The notes beneath the pieces are model-generated. The model had not been told where the DNA came from. It was given only the letters and a program-made list of their open reading frames with translations, and did no database searches. Positions 1 to 8,849 of a stretch of DNA of 64,000 bases are shown here, piece after piece. Where the stretch lies: the NCBI GenBank assembly GCA_963696505.1, contig CAVOKN010000011.1, positions 62,001 through 126,000 on the forward strand, written 5' to 3'. Both the position numbers and the translations under genes were made by a program. The stretch comes from CAVOKN01 sp963696505. Lineage in GTDB: Bacteria > Pseudomonadota > Gammaproteobacteria > Burkholderiales > Rhodocyclaceae. Within the stretch, counting starts at the first letter, position 1; each line of letters starts with the position of its first letter.

Positions 1-179
1 TGGTCGATCGCGGTGAGCGGCATCTCGATCGGCGTGGAAAGCGGGTTGCGCTGGACGAAGAAGTAGGCCCAGAAGAAAAGGGCAAGAAACGCCATCGTGC
101 CGAAGGCCTTGAGCGGCGAATACGTCGCCGTTCTGGCGGCCATCTGCTGCTGCCAAGGCACGCTGTCGAATCGAGGCAT
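1..179 (-). CDS. PAP2-family phosphatase-like membrane protein, 5' part only
   Basis: The reading frame starts with ATG at 179 and runs off the left edge of the window, so only about 59 residues are visible. After a polar start (MPRFDSVPWQQQ) there is one hydrophobic segment (FGTMAFLALFFWAYFF), then NPLSTPIEMPLTAID. The last stretch resembles the start of PAP2/phosphatidic-acid-phosphatase-type membrane proteins, in which a short first helix precedes a conserved pre-catalytic region. The catalytic motifs would lie outside the window, so the family call is tentative. It is divergent from the polyketide-like cluster to the right and shares its 140 bp upstream region. Confidence 0.5.
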   Translation of the reverse strand, partial: MPRFDSVPWQQQMAARTATYSPLKAFGTMAFLALFFWAYFFVQRNPLSTPIEMPLTAID

Positions 180-280
180 GGAAGTCCGGATCTGCTGGAG
201 GGCGGGTGACTTGACCTGCGGATCGTAGCAAATCGATGTCGCCAAGGGGAAACCGGGCGCGTACGCGGTGGCCGGCGGCT

Positions 281-309
281 TTGGGGCGCGACGGGTTTTC
301 CGCTAGAAT
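281..309 (+). promoter_or_regulatory. Possible sigma-70 promoter of the APE-like cluster
   Basis: TTGGGG at 281-286 and TAGAAT at 304-309 are separated by exactly 17 bases. The predicted start of transcription would be only a few bases before the ATG at 319, so the message would be almost leaderless, or the true promoter lies further upstream. A matching TAGAAT box (9864-9869) precedes the second half of the cluster. Sequence match only. Confidence 0.35.
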
Positions 310-318
310 CGCGCCCCT

Positions 319-555
319 ATGGATGCCCTTGGCCTGATTCGGGAGTTCCTCAAGGAGCGCCTTGGTGTCGAACCGCAAACAGTTCTCCCGGAAGCCGAAC
401 TGGGGCGGCTTGGCGTCGATTCCCTGCTGTTGCTCGAATTGATGTTCGAGTTCGAAGACCGATTCGGCATCGAAATTCCCTCGACCGAGGCGAGTCCTCG
501 TACCGTCAGCCAGGTGGTGGCGCTGATGGACGGCCTAAGCGCCCTGCGGCGCTGA
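319..555 (+). CDS. Acyl carrier protein 1 of APE-like cluster
   Basis: A 78-residue acyl carrier protein. The phosphopantetheine attachment site is the Ser in GVDSLLLLELMFEFED (Ser35), followed by the usual acidic helix II and a C-terminal helix ending VVALMDGLSALRR. It would carry the growing acyl or polyene chain as a thioester for the ketosynthases downstream. It is the first gene of the run and lies 3 bp before the ketosynthase gene. Aryl-polyene clusters typically carry two dedicated ACPs, and a second one occurs at 1830. The ACP call is secure; assignment to the pathway rests on the neighbours. Confidence 0.9.
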   Translation: MDALGLIREFLKERLGVEPQTVLPEAELGRLGVDSLLLLELMFEFEDRFGIEIPSTEASPRTVSQVVALMDGLSALRR

Positions 556-558
556 AGC

Positions 559-1812
559 ATGATGCCGCGCAGGGTGGCGATCACCGGCCTCGGCCTGGTC
601 AGTCCGTTCGGCGCTGACCTGCCGGACTTCTTCTCGCGCCTGCTGGCCGGCGAATCGGCCGCCCGCTACTTCCGCACCGAGGACAAGCCGCGCCCCCTGG
701 CGATGCCGTTCGTCTCCTGCATCGGTTTCGATGCCGACGCCGTACTCGGCAAACCCTTGGCCGGAATGATGGATCGCTTCGCCCAACTCGGCATGGCGGC
801 GGCGTTCGCCGCATGGGACGACGCCGGCCTGCCGCGTGCGGCCCCGGACAGCGAACAGCGCGAGTCCTGGGGCGTGTCCTGGGGTACGGCGCTCGGCGGT
901 ACCCTGGCCTACGAGAAGGGCTACCGCGAACTGTGGCAGCAGGGTCGGGAGCGGCTTTCCCCGCTGGCGGTGATTCACGGAATGAACAACGCGGCCAACG
1001 CCAATATTTCGATCCAGTTGGGGCTGGGCGGCGTCAGCATGACTCACACGGTGGCCTGCGCTTCGTCGACCATTGCCATCGGCGAAGCGTTTCGCCGCGT
1101 ACGCAGCGGCGAGGCGGCGGTGATGGTCAGCGGTGGATCCGACGTGCCCCAGGCCTACGGTGTGGCCCGCGCCTGGGAGGCCTTGCGGGTGATGGCCAGT
1201 GGCGACGCGGAGTCTTCCGCGTCGGCATGCCGGCCGTTTGCTGCCGACCGGCGCGGCCTGGTGCTCGGCGAAGGCGGGTCGGCGCTGGTGCTCGAGGATT
1301 GGGGGCACGCGCAGTCACGGGGTGCGCGCATTCACGCGGAGCTCGTCGGCTACGGCACCAGTTGCGACCACAGCCACCTGGTGCGCCCGGAGGCGGCAGG
1401 ACAGATCCGTGCCATCAGGGCGACCCTGGACGATGCCGGCCTCGCCGCCAACGAGATCGACTACGTCAATGCCCATGGCACGGCCACCGCGGAGGGCGAT
1501 CCGGTCGAGATTGCGGCCTTGAAGTCAGTCTTCGGCGAGCGGATCGGGACGGTGGCGATCAGTGCCACCAAGTCGCTGCATGGCCACCAGTTGGGAGCAG
1601 CGGGCGCCATCGAGGCCATCGTCACGATACTCGCGCTGCGCGAGGGCGCGATTCCGCCCACCGGCCACCTGGAGCGCCTCGACCCCGCGTGTGCCGGCCC
1701 CGACCACGTCACCTCGGGCCGGCGCGGTGTCGCGTTGCGGGCCGCCCTGTCCAACTCCTTTGCTTTCGGCGGCAGCAATGCCGTGCTTGCCTTCCGCGCC
1801 CTTGCCCACTAA
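559..1812 (+). CDS. 3-oxoacyl-ACP synthase (FabF-like ketosynthase)
   Basis: A 417-residue condensing enzyme with a full thiolase fold. The catalytic triad is visible: Cys167 in HTVACASS, His306 in NAHGTATAEGD and His343 in HGHQLGAAGA, with the C-terminal glycine-rich NSFAFGGSNAVL. It would elongate ACP-bound acyl chains with malonyl-ACP by decarboxylative condensation. The length and motifs match KAS II. It sits between the two ACP genes, whereas the cluster's second ketosynthase (9896) is paired with a chain-length-factor-like protein. In aryl-polyene clusters a stand-alone ketosynthase of this sort is thought to work early in elongation; which step applies here is inference. Confidence 0.9.
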   Translation: MMPRRVAITGLGLVSPFGADLPDFFSRLLAGESAARYFRTEDKPRPLAMPFVSCIGFDADAVLGKPLAGMMDRFAQLGMAAAFAAWDDAGLPRAAPDSEQRESWGVSWGTALGGTLAYEKGYRELWQQGRERLSPLAVIHGMNNAANANISIQLGLGGVSMTHTVACASSTIAIGEAFRRVRSGEAAVMVSGGSDVPQAYGVARAWEALRVMASGDAESSASACRPFAADRRGLVLGEGGSALVLEDWGHAQSRGARIHAELVGYGTSCDHSHLVRPEAAGQIRAIRATLDDAGLAANEIDYVNAHGTATAEGDPVEIAALKSVFGERIGTVAISATKSLHGHQLGAAGAIEAIVTILALREGAIPPTGHLERLDPACAGPDHVTSGRRGVALRAALSNSFAFGGSNAVLAFRALAH

Positions 1813-1829
1813 TTCTCGGAACGTCTGAC

Positions 1830-2114
1830 ATGTCGCAGCCGATCTCTGCCGAAACCGTCGCCGCCCTGATGCCGGAAGTGGCGCAGTTGATCGTCTCCGC
1901 CCTCAACCTCGAAGTGGCGCCGGCGCAAATCGAAGCCGACGCACCGCTGTTCGGCGAAGGCCTCGGTCTCGACTCCATCGACATCCTCGAGGTCGCCTTG
2001 GTGATCTCGAAGCACTACGGCTTCCAACTGCGCTCGGATGACGGCGACAATGTCCGCATCTTCTCCTCGCTGCGCCAGTTGAGCGGCCACGTCGCGGCCA
2101 ACCGCACTAAATGA
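1830..2114 (+). CDS. Acyl carrier protein 2 of APE-like cluster
   Basis: A 94-residue acyl carrier protein. Ser49 in GLGLDSIDILEVALVI is the phosphopantetheine site. The protein is acidic around helix II and has a slightly longer N-terminus than ACP 1 (MSQPISAETVAALMPEVAQL). The ATG at 1830 lies 17 bp after the ketosynthase stop, and the stop overlaps the next start in an ATGA junction (2111-2114), which indicates translational coupling. Two distinct ACPs are expected in aryl-polyene-type systems. The ACP identity is clear, the exact substrate is not. Confidence 0.88.
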   Translation: MSQPISAETVAALMPEVAQLIVSALNLEVAPAQIEADAPLFGEGLGLDSIDILEVALVISKHYGFQLRSDDGDNVRIFSSLRQLSGHVAANRTK

Positions 2115-2764
2115 CCCTGTCGTCGCCGCTGCGCCTGCTGCGCGCCCTTGCCGTGGCTGCGCTTGCCTTGGCTTGGATCGTCGCGGCACACCTCGGCAGC
2201 GCCGGCGTGCTGAATGCCGATGCGGCGGTGGTGCTCGGGCTTGCTCCCCTGGTGGCGGCGATGTGGCTGCTGCTTTGGCGCACCGGCCGCAAGGCGCTTG
2301 CCGTGGCCGGAACACTGACTTTGCTGGCCCTGCTGGTGGTGCTGTGGTCGGCGCTGCGCGACAAGGCGGCATTCCTGTTCTACCTGCAGCATCTGGGCGC
2401 GAACCTCGCCCTGGCCGCGCTGTTCGGACGCACCCTGTTGCGCGGCGAAGAGCCCCTGATCAGCCGGCTGTCGCGCCTTGCCCATGACGGGGTGATTTCC
2501 GGGGCGCGGGCGCGCTACACGCGTCGCGTCACTGTCGCCTGGACGCTGTTCTTTCTCGCCAGTGCTCTGGTCTCGACCGCGCTGTTCTGGCTTGCGGCAC
2601 CGGCCCACTGGTCGGTGTTCGCCAACGTCCTCACGGCGCCCCTGGTCGCTTCGATGTTCCTCGCCGAATATCTCGTGCGCCGTCGCGTCCTGCCGGCCGG
2701 CGACCGCTCAGGCCTTGCGCAGGCCATCCGTGCCTATCGCGCGCGTTATCGCGAGGCGCACTGA
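2111..2764 (+). CDS. COG4648-like integral membrane protein
   Basis: A 217-residue membrane protein with about five hydrophobic segments (residues near 10-30, 35-55, 58-78, 90-108 and 145-195) and a basic C-terminus (RAYRARYREAH). The length, the position directly after an ACP and before the AMP-ligase, and the loop HLGANLALAALFGRTLL fit the uncharacterised COG4648 membrane family that recurs at this place in aryl-polyene clusters. The role is unknown; it may help assemble or anchor the enzyme complex at the inner membrane. It overlaps the ACP gene by 4 bp and precedes the ligase gene by 6 bp. Confidence 0.7.
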   Translation: MTLSSPLRLLRALAVAALALAWIVAAHLGSAGVLNADAAVVLGLAPLVAAMWLLLWRTGRKALAVAGTLTLLALLVVLWSALRDKAAFLFYLQHLGANLALAALFGRTLLRGEEPLISRLSRLAHDGVISGARARYTRRVTVAWTLFFLASALVSTALFWLAAPAHWSVFANVLTAPLVASMFLAEYLVRRRVLPAGDRSGLAQAIRAYRARYREAH

Positions 2765-2770
2765 GACGCC

Positions 2771-4109
2771 ATGAGCAAGGTGCCGCTGCTCGCCGACAGC
2801 AGCCTCGACCGGATCATCGCCTGGCGCCCGGACGGGCCGGTTCGCGCGGGTCAGTTTCTTGGCGAGGCGCTGGCGCTCGCCCGACGCCTGCCGGCCGGCG
2901 GCCATCTGCTGAACCTGTGCCACGACCGCTACCACTTCGCGGTGGGTTTCGCGGCGGGGCTGGTGCAAGGCAAGGTGAGCCTGCAACCTTCCTCCGTCTC
3001 GCCCGAAACGCTGCGCAGCATCCGCGCGACGCATTCGGATCTGGTATGTCTTTGCGATGGCGAGGGCGATTGCCTCGATCTGCCGCGCCTGGATTATCCC
3101 GAACCGAGCGTGCCGCCCCAGGAAGAGGGCATTCCTGCGGTCGCGGCGGAGCAGACCGCGGTGTGCCTGTTCACCTCCGGCTCCACCGGCGTGCCGGTGC
3201 CGCACTGCAAGAGTTGGGGCAGCCTCACCCGCAACGGCCGCGGCGAGGCGCAGCGGCTGGGGCTCCTGGACCGGCCGCACGCCATCGTCGGCACGGTGCC
3301 GGTGCAGCACAGCTATGGCTTCGAGTTCAACCTTTCTGCTCGCCCTGCATGGCGGCTGCGCCTTCTGGTCGGGGCGGCCCTTCTATCCCCAGGACATCGC
3401 CGACGCCCTGAAGTCAGTCCCCAGACCACGGCTCCTCGTCACTACGCCTCTGCATCTCGCCGCACTGCTCGCGGCCGGGTTCGAACTGCCGGCCATCGAA
3501 ATGATCCTGTGCGCGACCGCGCCCCTGTCGCCGGAGCTCGCCGCCGCCGCCGAAACGCGCTGCGCCGCGCCCTTGTACGAGATCTACGGCGCCACCGAAA
3601 GCGGCCAGGTGGCGAGCCGTCGCACGACGCAGGGCGCAGCCTGGGAACCGCTGCCCGGCGTGCGCCTGGAGCAGGAGGGAGAGCTGAGTGTCGCCTGCGG
3701 CGGCCACATCGAAGAGCGCGTTCCCCTGTCGGACGTGATCGAGATCCGCAGCGACGGCCGCTTCCTGCTCCACGGCCGCCATGCGGACATGGTCAACATC
3801 GCCGGCAAGCGAACTTCGCTCGCCTACCTCGACCACCAGATCAGGGCGATTCCCGGCGTCGCCGATGCGGCGTTCTTCCTTCCGGATGCCACGACGCCGG
3901 CGGGCGTCACGAGGCTCTGCGCCTTCGTCGTCGCCCCCGGCATGGCGCGCAGCGACTTGGTGGCGGCGTTGCGCGATCGTGTCGACGCCGTGTTCCTGCC
4001 CCGTCCCCTGGTGTTCGTCGATCGCCTGCCACGCAACGGCGTCGGCAAGCTGCCGCGCGCCGGGTTGTCGGCGCTGTACGCCGAGCGCGTGAGCCGTGGC
4101 CGGCGCTGA
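2771..4109 (+). pseudogene. AMP-dependent acyl-/aryl-ligase, interrupted by one frameshift
   Basis: Two partial frames together give a normal acyl-CoA/acyl-ACP synthetase-like enzyme of about 445 residues. The first (from ATG 2771) contains the ATP-binding P-loop TSGSTGVPVPHCKSW and ends near VQHSYGFEF. The second continues as TFLLALHGGCAFW and carries YEIYGATESG and the C-terminal lysine motif RNGVGKLPR. Removing one T from the GAGTTCAACC at 3323-3332 restores a single frame. In aryl-polyene pathways this enzyme adenylates the aromatic starter and loads it on an ACP. Either the strain has lost the enzyme or the base is a sequencing/assembly error; all motifs on both sides are intact, which favours a very recent lesion or an error. 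Confidence 0.8.
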
Positions 4110-4401
4110 TTACGTCTGGCTCGTGCCCGCCGACCATCCGGTCTTCGACGGCCATTTCCCCGGCCGGCCGATCGTTCCCGGCGCGATGCTGCTCGATCGC
4201 GCGATAGTGTTCGCCGAAATTTTTGCCGGATGCAGCGCCGGGACGTGGCAGATTGGTGCCGCCAAGTTCCTGGCTCCGGTGGGGCCGGGCACCGAGCTGG
4301 TGTTCTCCCTCGTGCCCAAGTCCGGCGGGACGCTCGCCTTCACCGTTCGTGCCGCGGGCCGCGACGTCGCCTCGGGCACCCTGGCGCCGCCGCTTCCATG
4401 A
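4096..4401 (+). CDS. Hot-dog 3-hydroxyacyl-ACP dehydratase-like protein (FabA/FabZ type)
   Basis: A 101-residue single hot-dog domain starting at GTG 4096, overlapping the ligase end by 14 bp. The signature HPVFDGHFPGRPIVPGAMLLD contains the conserved active-site His and the HFPGxPxxPG loop of FabA/FabZ dehydratases. The helix-2 region (LLDRAIVFAEIF) is present, but the acidic residue that pairs with the His is not obvious (Asp at LLD). It would dehydrate 3-hydroxyacyl-ACP to the enoyl form. Aryl-polyene systems use two unequal dehydratases as a heterodimer; the second candidate is at 11880. Confidence 0.8.
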   Translation: MAGADYVWLVPADHPVFDGHFPGRPIVPGAMLLDRAIVFAEIFAGCSAGTWQIGAAKFLAPVGPGTELVFSLVPKSGGTLAFTVRAAGRDVASGTLAPPLP

Positions 4402-5300
4402 CGCGGCCCGCAGCGGCGCAGTGGCTGGAGGCGCGGGAGAAGAGCAATCTCGCTATCCTCAGACTGATGGTGTGGATCTCGCTTACGCTCGGCCGCGGCG
4501 TCGGCCGGGTGGTACTCGCCGGCATTGCCGCCTACTACCTGCTGTTCGCCGCCGGCGCGCGCCGCGCCAGCCGGAAGTATCTCGATCGGGCGCTCGGTCA
4601 TCGCGCCGGCTGGGCCGACGTCTACCGCCACGTGTTCGCTTTCGCCAGCACCATCCACGACCGGGTGTACCTGCTCAACGACCGCTTCGACCTCTTCGAT
4701 ATCGAGGTGGTCGGCGGCGAACTGTTGCTCGACTCGCTGCGCCGGCAGCCCGGGGCGCTGCTGATCGGCGCGCACCTGGGCAGCTTCGAGGTGATGCGTG
4801 CCGCCGGCCGCGGCCTCGCCGGGCTCCAGGTGGCGATGATGATGTACGAGGAGAACGCCCGCAAGATCAACGTCACCCTGGCGGCGATCAACCCCGCGGC
4901 GGTCCAGGACATCATTGCGCTGGGGCAGATGGACTCGATGCTTCAGGCGCGCGACAAGCTCGACCAGGGCTACCTGGTGGGCATGCTGGCCGACCGGGGC
5001 CTCGGCGGCGACCCGAGCGCGAACTGCGATTTCCTCGGCCAGCCGGCGCCGTTTCCCCTCGGTCCCTTCCGCGTTGCCGCCATGCTGCGGCGGCCGGTGT
5101 TCTTCATGGCCGGGCTGTATCTCGGTGCCAACCGTTACCGGATACACTTCGAGCCGCTAGTCGACTTCTCCGCCACGCCACCGGAGCAGCGGGAGACCGC
5201 GACGCGCGCAGCCCAGGCCTGCTACGTGGAACGCCTCGATCATTACTGCCGGACGGCGCCCTACAACTGGTTCAACTTCTTCGACGTGTGGCAGCAGTGA
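4398..5300 (+). CDS. Lysophospholipid acyltransferase family protein (HtrB/LpxL-like)
   Basis: A 300-residue acyltransferase. ATG 4398 overlaps the previous stop (ATGA) and is preferred over in-frame upstream starts that would run deep into the dehydratase gene. An N-terminal hydrophobic segment (VVLAGIAAYYLLFAAGA) is followed by the LPLAT block LIGAHLGSFEVMRAAGRG, where HLGSFE stands for the HxxxxD/E catalytic motif, and later by GMLADRGLGGD and PAPFPLGPFRVA. The family transfers an acyl chain from ACP or CoA to a lipid at the inner leaflet of the inner membrane. In aryl-polyene clusters it probably attaches the polyene to a membrane lipid headgroup. No glycosyltransferase domain is fused to it here. 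Confidence 0.85.
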   Translation: MTRPAAAQWLEAREKSNLAILRLMVWISLTLGRGVGRVVLAGIAAYYLLFAAGARRASRKYLDRALGHRAGWADVYRHVFAFASTIHDRVYLLNDRFDLFDIEVVGGELLLDSLRRQPGALLIGAHLGSFEVMRAAGRGLAGLQVAMMMYEENARKINVTLAAINPAAVQDIIALGQMDSMLQARDKLDQGYLVGMLADRGLGGDPSANCDFLGQPAPFPLGPFRVAAMLRRPVFFMAGLYLGANRYRIHFEPLVDFSATPPEQRETATRAAQACYVERLDHYCRTAPYNWFNFFDVWQQ

Positions 5301-5863
5301 TTCGCCCCCTTGCGCTGCTAGGTCTGGCTGGCCTTGCCGGCCTCGCCCAGGCCGCCTTCGGCCTCGACCAGTTGATGCAGGAGCTTGCCCGGCACCGCGG
5401 TGGCCGGTCCAGGTTCGTCGAGACGCGCTACCTCGCCGTGCTCGACAAGCCGATCGTCGCCACGGGTGAGCTCGCCTACGCCGCGCCCGACCGGCTGGAA
5501 AAGCACACCCGCACGCCCAAGCCCGAGACCCTGGTGCTGGACAAAGAGCGCCTGACCATGGAACGGGACAAGCGCAAGCTCACCATCGACCTCGGCCAGT
5601 ATCCCGAGGTGCGGGCCTTCGTCAACAGCCTGCGCGGCACGCTGAGCGGCAACCGCGCGGCGCTGGAGAAGAGCTACGCGCTGCACCTGTCGGGCAACGC
5701 CGAGGCCTGGGTGCTGGTGCTGCTGCCCGGCGACGAGAAGGTCGCCGCCTTCGTCCAGCGCATCGACGTCGCCGGCAGCGGCAGCCGGATACGCCGCATC
5801 GAGTACCGCCAGACCGATGGCGACCGCTCGGTGATGAGCATCGAGCCGATCGAGGCGCGATGA
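5297..5863 (+). CDS. LolA-like outer-membrane lipoprotein carrier
   Basis: A 188-residue exported protein. GTG 5297 overlaps the previous TGA (GTGA); a second GTG at 5288 is possible. The N-terminus IRPLALLGLAGLAGLAQA is a signal peptide. The mature part (FVETRYLAVLDKPIVATGEL, YAAPDRLEKHTRTPKPETL) shows the pattern of LolA-related periplasmic carriers that shield lipids in a half-barrel. Aryl-polyene clusters regularly encode such a LolA homologue, probably to carry the lipid-linked product across the periplasm, acting with the MMPL exporter encoded next (4-bp overlap). Confidence 0.8.
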   Translation: MIRPLALLGLAGLAGLAQAAFGLDQLMQELARHRGGRSRFVETRYLAVLDKPIVATGELAYAAPDRLEKHTRTPKPETLVLDKERLTMERDKRKLTIDLGQYPEVRAFVNSLRGTLSGNRAALEKSYALHLSGNAEAWVLVLLPGDEKVAAFVQRIDVAGSGSRIRRIEYRQTDGDRSVMSIEPIEAR

Positions 5864-8199
5864 CGGGCAGGGCGGCCGGCGGCCTGCTGCTCTGGTTTCT
5901 CGCCATGCTGGCCGGCGCGGCGGTGGTGTGGAACACCCGCTTCGTCACCGACATTTCGTTCTTCCTTCCTGCGCGGCCCAGCGCCGAGCAGCAGGTGCTG
6001 GTGGACCAGATCAAGGAAAGCGTCGTCTCGCGCCTGCTCATGGTGGCCATCGAGGGGGGAGATGCCGCGCGCCGGGCCGCCGTGTCGCGGGGGCTGCGCG
6101 AGCGGCTCGCGTCGCTGCCCGAATTCGCCTCCGTGCGCAACGGCGAAACCCGCAGCCTCGACGCCGACCGCGACTTCCTGTTCCGGCACCGCTACCTGCT
6201 GAGCCCGGCCGTGGTCGCCGAGCGTTTCTCGGCCGACGGGCTCAAGTCCGCCATCGGCAACAGCATCGACCTGCTCGCATCGCCGGCCGGCATGATGCTG
6301 AAGACGATGCTGCCGCGGGATCCCACGGGCGAACTCATGGAGGTCCTCTCCAGGCTGGACAGCGGCGCGCAGCCAGCGAGCGTGGAGGGCGTGTGGGCGT
6401 CGCACGACGGCATGCGCGCCCTGCTCCTCGCCGAGCCGCGTGCCCTCGGGTCGGACACCGACGGCCAGGAAGCGGCGATCGCCCGTGTGCGCCTGGCCTT
6501 CGACGAAGCGGCGCGTGCCGTCCATGCCGACGGTATGAGCGTGCAGATATCCGGTCCCGGCGTGTTCGCAGTCAAATCCCGGGCGACGATCAAGGGCGAG
6601 GTCAGCCGCCTGTCGCTGCTCACGGCGGCCGCGATCATCGCGCTGCTCTATTACGTCTATCGCTCGCCGCGGCTGCTGGTTCTGGGCCTGTTGCCGGTGG
6701 CCTCCGGTGCGCTGGCAGGTGTCGTCGTCGTCAGCCTGGTGTTCGGCAGCGTGTTCGGCATCACCGTCGGTTTCGGTTCGGCGCTGATCGGCGAGGCGGT
6801 GGACTATTCGATCTACTACCTCGTCCAATCGGCCCGCACGGGCCCGGAAAGCTGGCGCGCCCGCTTCTGGCCGACGATCCGGCTGGGCATGCTGACTTCC
6901 GTCGCCGGCTTCGGCGCACTGACTTTCGCCGGCTTTCCGGGCCTCGCCCAACTCGGTATGTATTCGCTCTCCGGGCTGGTGGTGGCCGCCCTCGTCACCC
7001 GCCATCTGCTGCCCCTCCTGACGGGCGGCCGGGTGGCGCTGCGCGACCTGTCGGCACTGGGCGACCGGCTGGTGCGCTACGTCCGCTTCCTGCCTCGCCT
7101 GCGCTGGCCGGCGCTGGTCCTCGCCCTGGCTTCGGGTGCCTACCTCGCACTCCAGCCCGGCCGGATCTGGCATCCGGATATCTCGGCATTGAGCACAGTC
7201 AGTGCCCAGGACGCGGCGCTCGATCTCGCGCTGCGCGAGGATTTGGGCGCGCCCGACTCGCGCCTGCTGGTGGTCGTCAAGGCGCCGACACAGGACGGGG
7301 CACTGCAGGGGGCGGAGCGCGCTGGGCGCATCCTCGATCGTCTGGTCGAAGACGGCGTCATCGGCGGCTACGACACGCCGGCGCGCTTCCTGCCGAGCAA
7401 GGCGACCCAGGCCGCGCGCCGGGCGAGCCTTCCCGCCGGCGAGGAACTTGCCAGGCGCCTGCCGGTGGCGCTCGCCGACCTGCCCTTGTCGGCGGGCAAA
7501 CTGGGCGGCTTCGTCGAGGACGTGGAAGGGGCGCGCGGCGCCCCGGATCTGGACCGGCAGTCGCTGGTCGGTACCAACCTCGCGCTGGCGGTCGACTCCC
7601 TGCTCATGCAGCGAACGGGGGGCTGGAGCGTGCTCATGCCGCTGCGCCCGGCGAGCGGCAGCCAGGGAGAAATCGTCAGCGCCGAGCCGATTCGCGCCGC
7701 GCTGGCGGCGGCGGGCGAGGGCACGCTGTTCATCGACATGAAGGATGAATTCAACCGGCTCTACCACGGCTATCTGCGCCAGGCGGTGCTGCTGTCGCTC
7801 GGCGGGCTGGGGGCGATCGTCGTGCTGCTGGCCCTCGCGCTGCGTTCGCCGCGCCGGCTGGCGGCGACCATGCTGCCGCTGCTCGCGGCCGTCGCGATCG
7901 TCATCGCAGGGCTGCACCTGGCGGGCGAGCGCCTGCACCTGCTGCATCTGGTCGGGATGCTGCTGATCGTCGCCGTCGGATCGAACTACGCTCTCTTCTT
8001 CGGCCGACAGGGCGAAAGCGCCGATCCCGCGACGCTGACTTCCATGCTGGTTGCCTGCCTGACGACGACCGTCGGCTTCGGCGCCCTGGCGCTGTCCAAA
8101 GTGCCGGTACTCCATGCCATTGGCGTCACCGTCGGCCCCGGCGCGATCCTCGCGCTGCTGCTGGCAGCGGCCTTCGTGCCGGAGCGGGTACCGCGATGA
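5860..8199 (+). CDS. MMPL/RND-family exporter
   Basis: A 779-residue inner-membrane transporter with two repeats, each one helix plus a periplasmic domain plus about five helices. Helix 1 is LLLWFLAMLAGAAVVW. The first helix bundle lies around residues 245-385 (for example LGLLPVASGALAGVVVVSLVFG region and the GEAVDYSIYYLVQS loop). The second bundle lies around 640-775 (VLLSLGGLGAIVVLLALAL and VGSNYALFFGRQGES). The acidic and polar residues inside GEAVDYS and VGSNYAL sit where RND proteins have proton-relay residues. It would extract the lipid-linked polyene from the inner membrane. It overlaps both neighbours by 4 bp (ATGA). Confidence 0.88.
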   Translation: MTGRAAGGLLLWFLAMLAGAAVVWNTRFVTDISFFLPARPSAEQQVLVDQIKESVVSRLLMVAIEGGDAARRAAVSRGLRERLASLPEFASVRNGETRSLDADRDFLFRHRYLLSPAVVAERFSADGLKSAIGNSIDLLASPAGMMLKTMLPRDPTGELMEVLSRLDSGAQPASVEGVWASHDGMRALLLAEPRALGSDTDGQEAAIARVRLAFDEAARAVHADGMSVQISGPGVFAVKSRATIKGEVSRLSLLTAAAIIALLYYVYRSPRLLVLGLLPVASGALAGVVVVSLVFGSVFGITVGFGSALIGEAVDYSIYYLVQSARTGPESWRARFWPTIRLGMLTSVAGFGALTFAGFPGLAQLGMYSLSGLVVAALVTRHLLPLLTGGRVALRDLSALGDRLVRYVRFLPRLRWPALVLALASGAYLALQPGRIWHPDISALSTVSAQDAALDLALREDLGAPDSRLLVVVKAPTQDGALQGAERAGRILDRLVEDGVIGGYDTPARFLPSKATQAARRASLPAGEELARRLPVALADLPLSAGKLGGFVEDVEGARGAPDLDRQSLVGTNLALAVDSLLMQRTGGWSVLMPLRPASGSQGEIVSAEPIRAALAAAGEGTLFIDMKDEFNRLYHGYLRQAVLLSLGGLGAIVVLLALALRSPRRLAATMLPLLAAVAIVIAGLHLAGERLHLLHLVGMLLIVAVGSNYALFFGRQGESADPATLTSMLVACLTTTVGFGALALSKVPVLHAIGVTVGPGAILALLLAAAFVPERVPR

Positions 8200-8837
8200 C
8201 GCTTTCCGTGCTGCGGCGCGAGACCGGTGCGCCGAATCTGCTGGTGCTGCTTCCCGGCGCCTACATGCGGGGCGGCGACATCGTGCAGGCCGGTTTTTTC
8301 GCGGATGTCGAAGCGCGCGGCCTGATGCTCGACATTGCCCTGGTTAACCTCGATCTCGCCGACATCTCCGGCGGCACGGCGCGGGCTGCGCTGGAGGCCG
8401 AAGTCCTGGCGCCGGCGCGGCGCGAAGGCCGGGCGCGCCTCTGGCTCGGCGGCATCTCCCTCGGCGGCATGCTGGCACTCGGCTACGCGGCGGACGGCAC
8501 GGGTAGGCTCGATGGCCTGTGCCTGATCGCCCCCTATCCCGGCAGTCGCATCACGCTGGGCGCCATCGACCGCGCCGGCGGCCTGAGCGACTGGCAGCCG
8601 ACGCAAGCGCAATTGCCGGACCCAGAATTTCGCGTCTGGCGCTGGCTGAAGCAGCCGCCGCCGGAGCTTCCGGTATTCGTCGGCTACGGCAGCGGCGATC
8701 GCTTTGCCGATGGCATGGAGCGGGTCGCCGCCTGCTTCGCGCCGGGATCGCGCTGCACGGTGTCCGGCGGCCACGACTGGCCGGCCTGGCGACAGCTCTG
8801 GGGGCACTTTCTCGATCGGGGCCATTTCGCCGCCTGA
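8196..8837 (+). CDS. Alpha/beta hydrolase (possible thioesterase) in APE-like cluster
   Basis: A 213-residue alpha/beta hydrolase. The nucleophile elbow is GGISLGG (Ser88), the likely acid is Asp168 in GYGSGDRFADG and the His is His193 in SGGHDWPAW, so a complete triad is present. The early strand LLVLLPGAYMRGGD provides the oxyanion-hole region. There is no signal peptide, so it is cytoplasmic. Aryl-polyene clusters usually carry a small hot-dog thioesterase; none is seen here, so this hydrolase may release or proofread acyl-ACP intermediates (inference). It overlaps the exporter gene by 4 bp and precedes the deacetylase gene by 12 bp. Confidence 0.75.
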   Translation: MTLSVLRRETGAPNLLVLLPGAYMRGGDIVQAGFFADVEARGLMLDIALVNLDLADISGGTARAALEAEVLAPARREGRARLWLGGISLGGMLALGYAADGTGRLDGLCLIAPYPGSRITLGAIDRAGGLSDWQPTQAQLPDPEFRVWRWLKQPPPELPVFVGYGSGDRFADGMERVAACFAPGSRCTVSGGHDWPAWRQLWGHFLDRGHFAA

Positions 8838-8849
8838 GAGCTCTGAGCC

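Noticed and set aside
5674..8115. Long minus-strand ORF (813 residues) opposite the MMPL exporter gene
   Set aside because: It is antisense to a clear transporter; its translation is rich in Gln, Arg and His as expected for the complement of GC-rich codons. The same applies to long ORFs opposite clpB (47760-50117), the CoA-transferase (45730-47748), recJ (19786-21831) and moxR/DUF58 (58040-61315).
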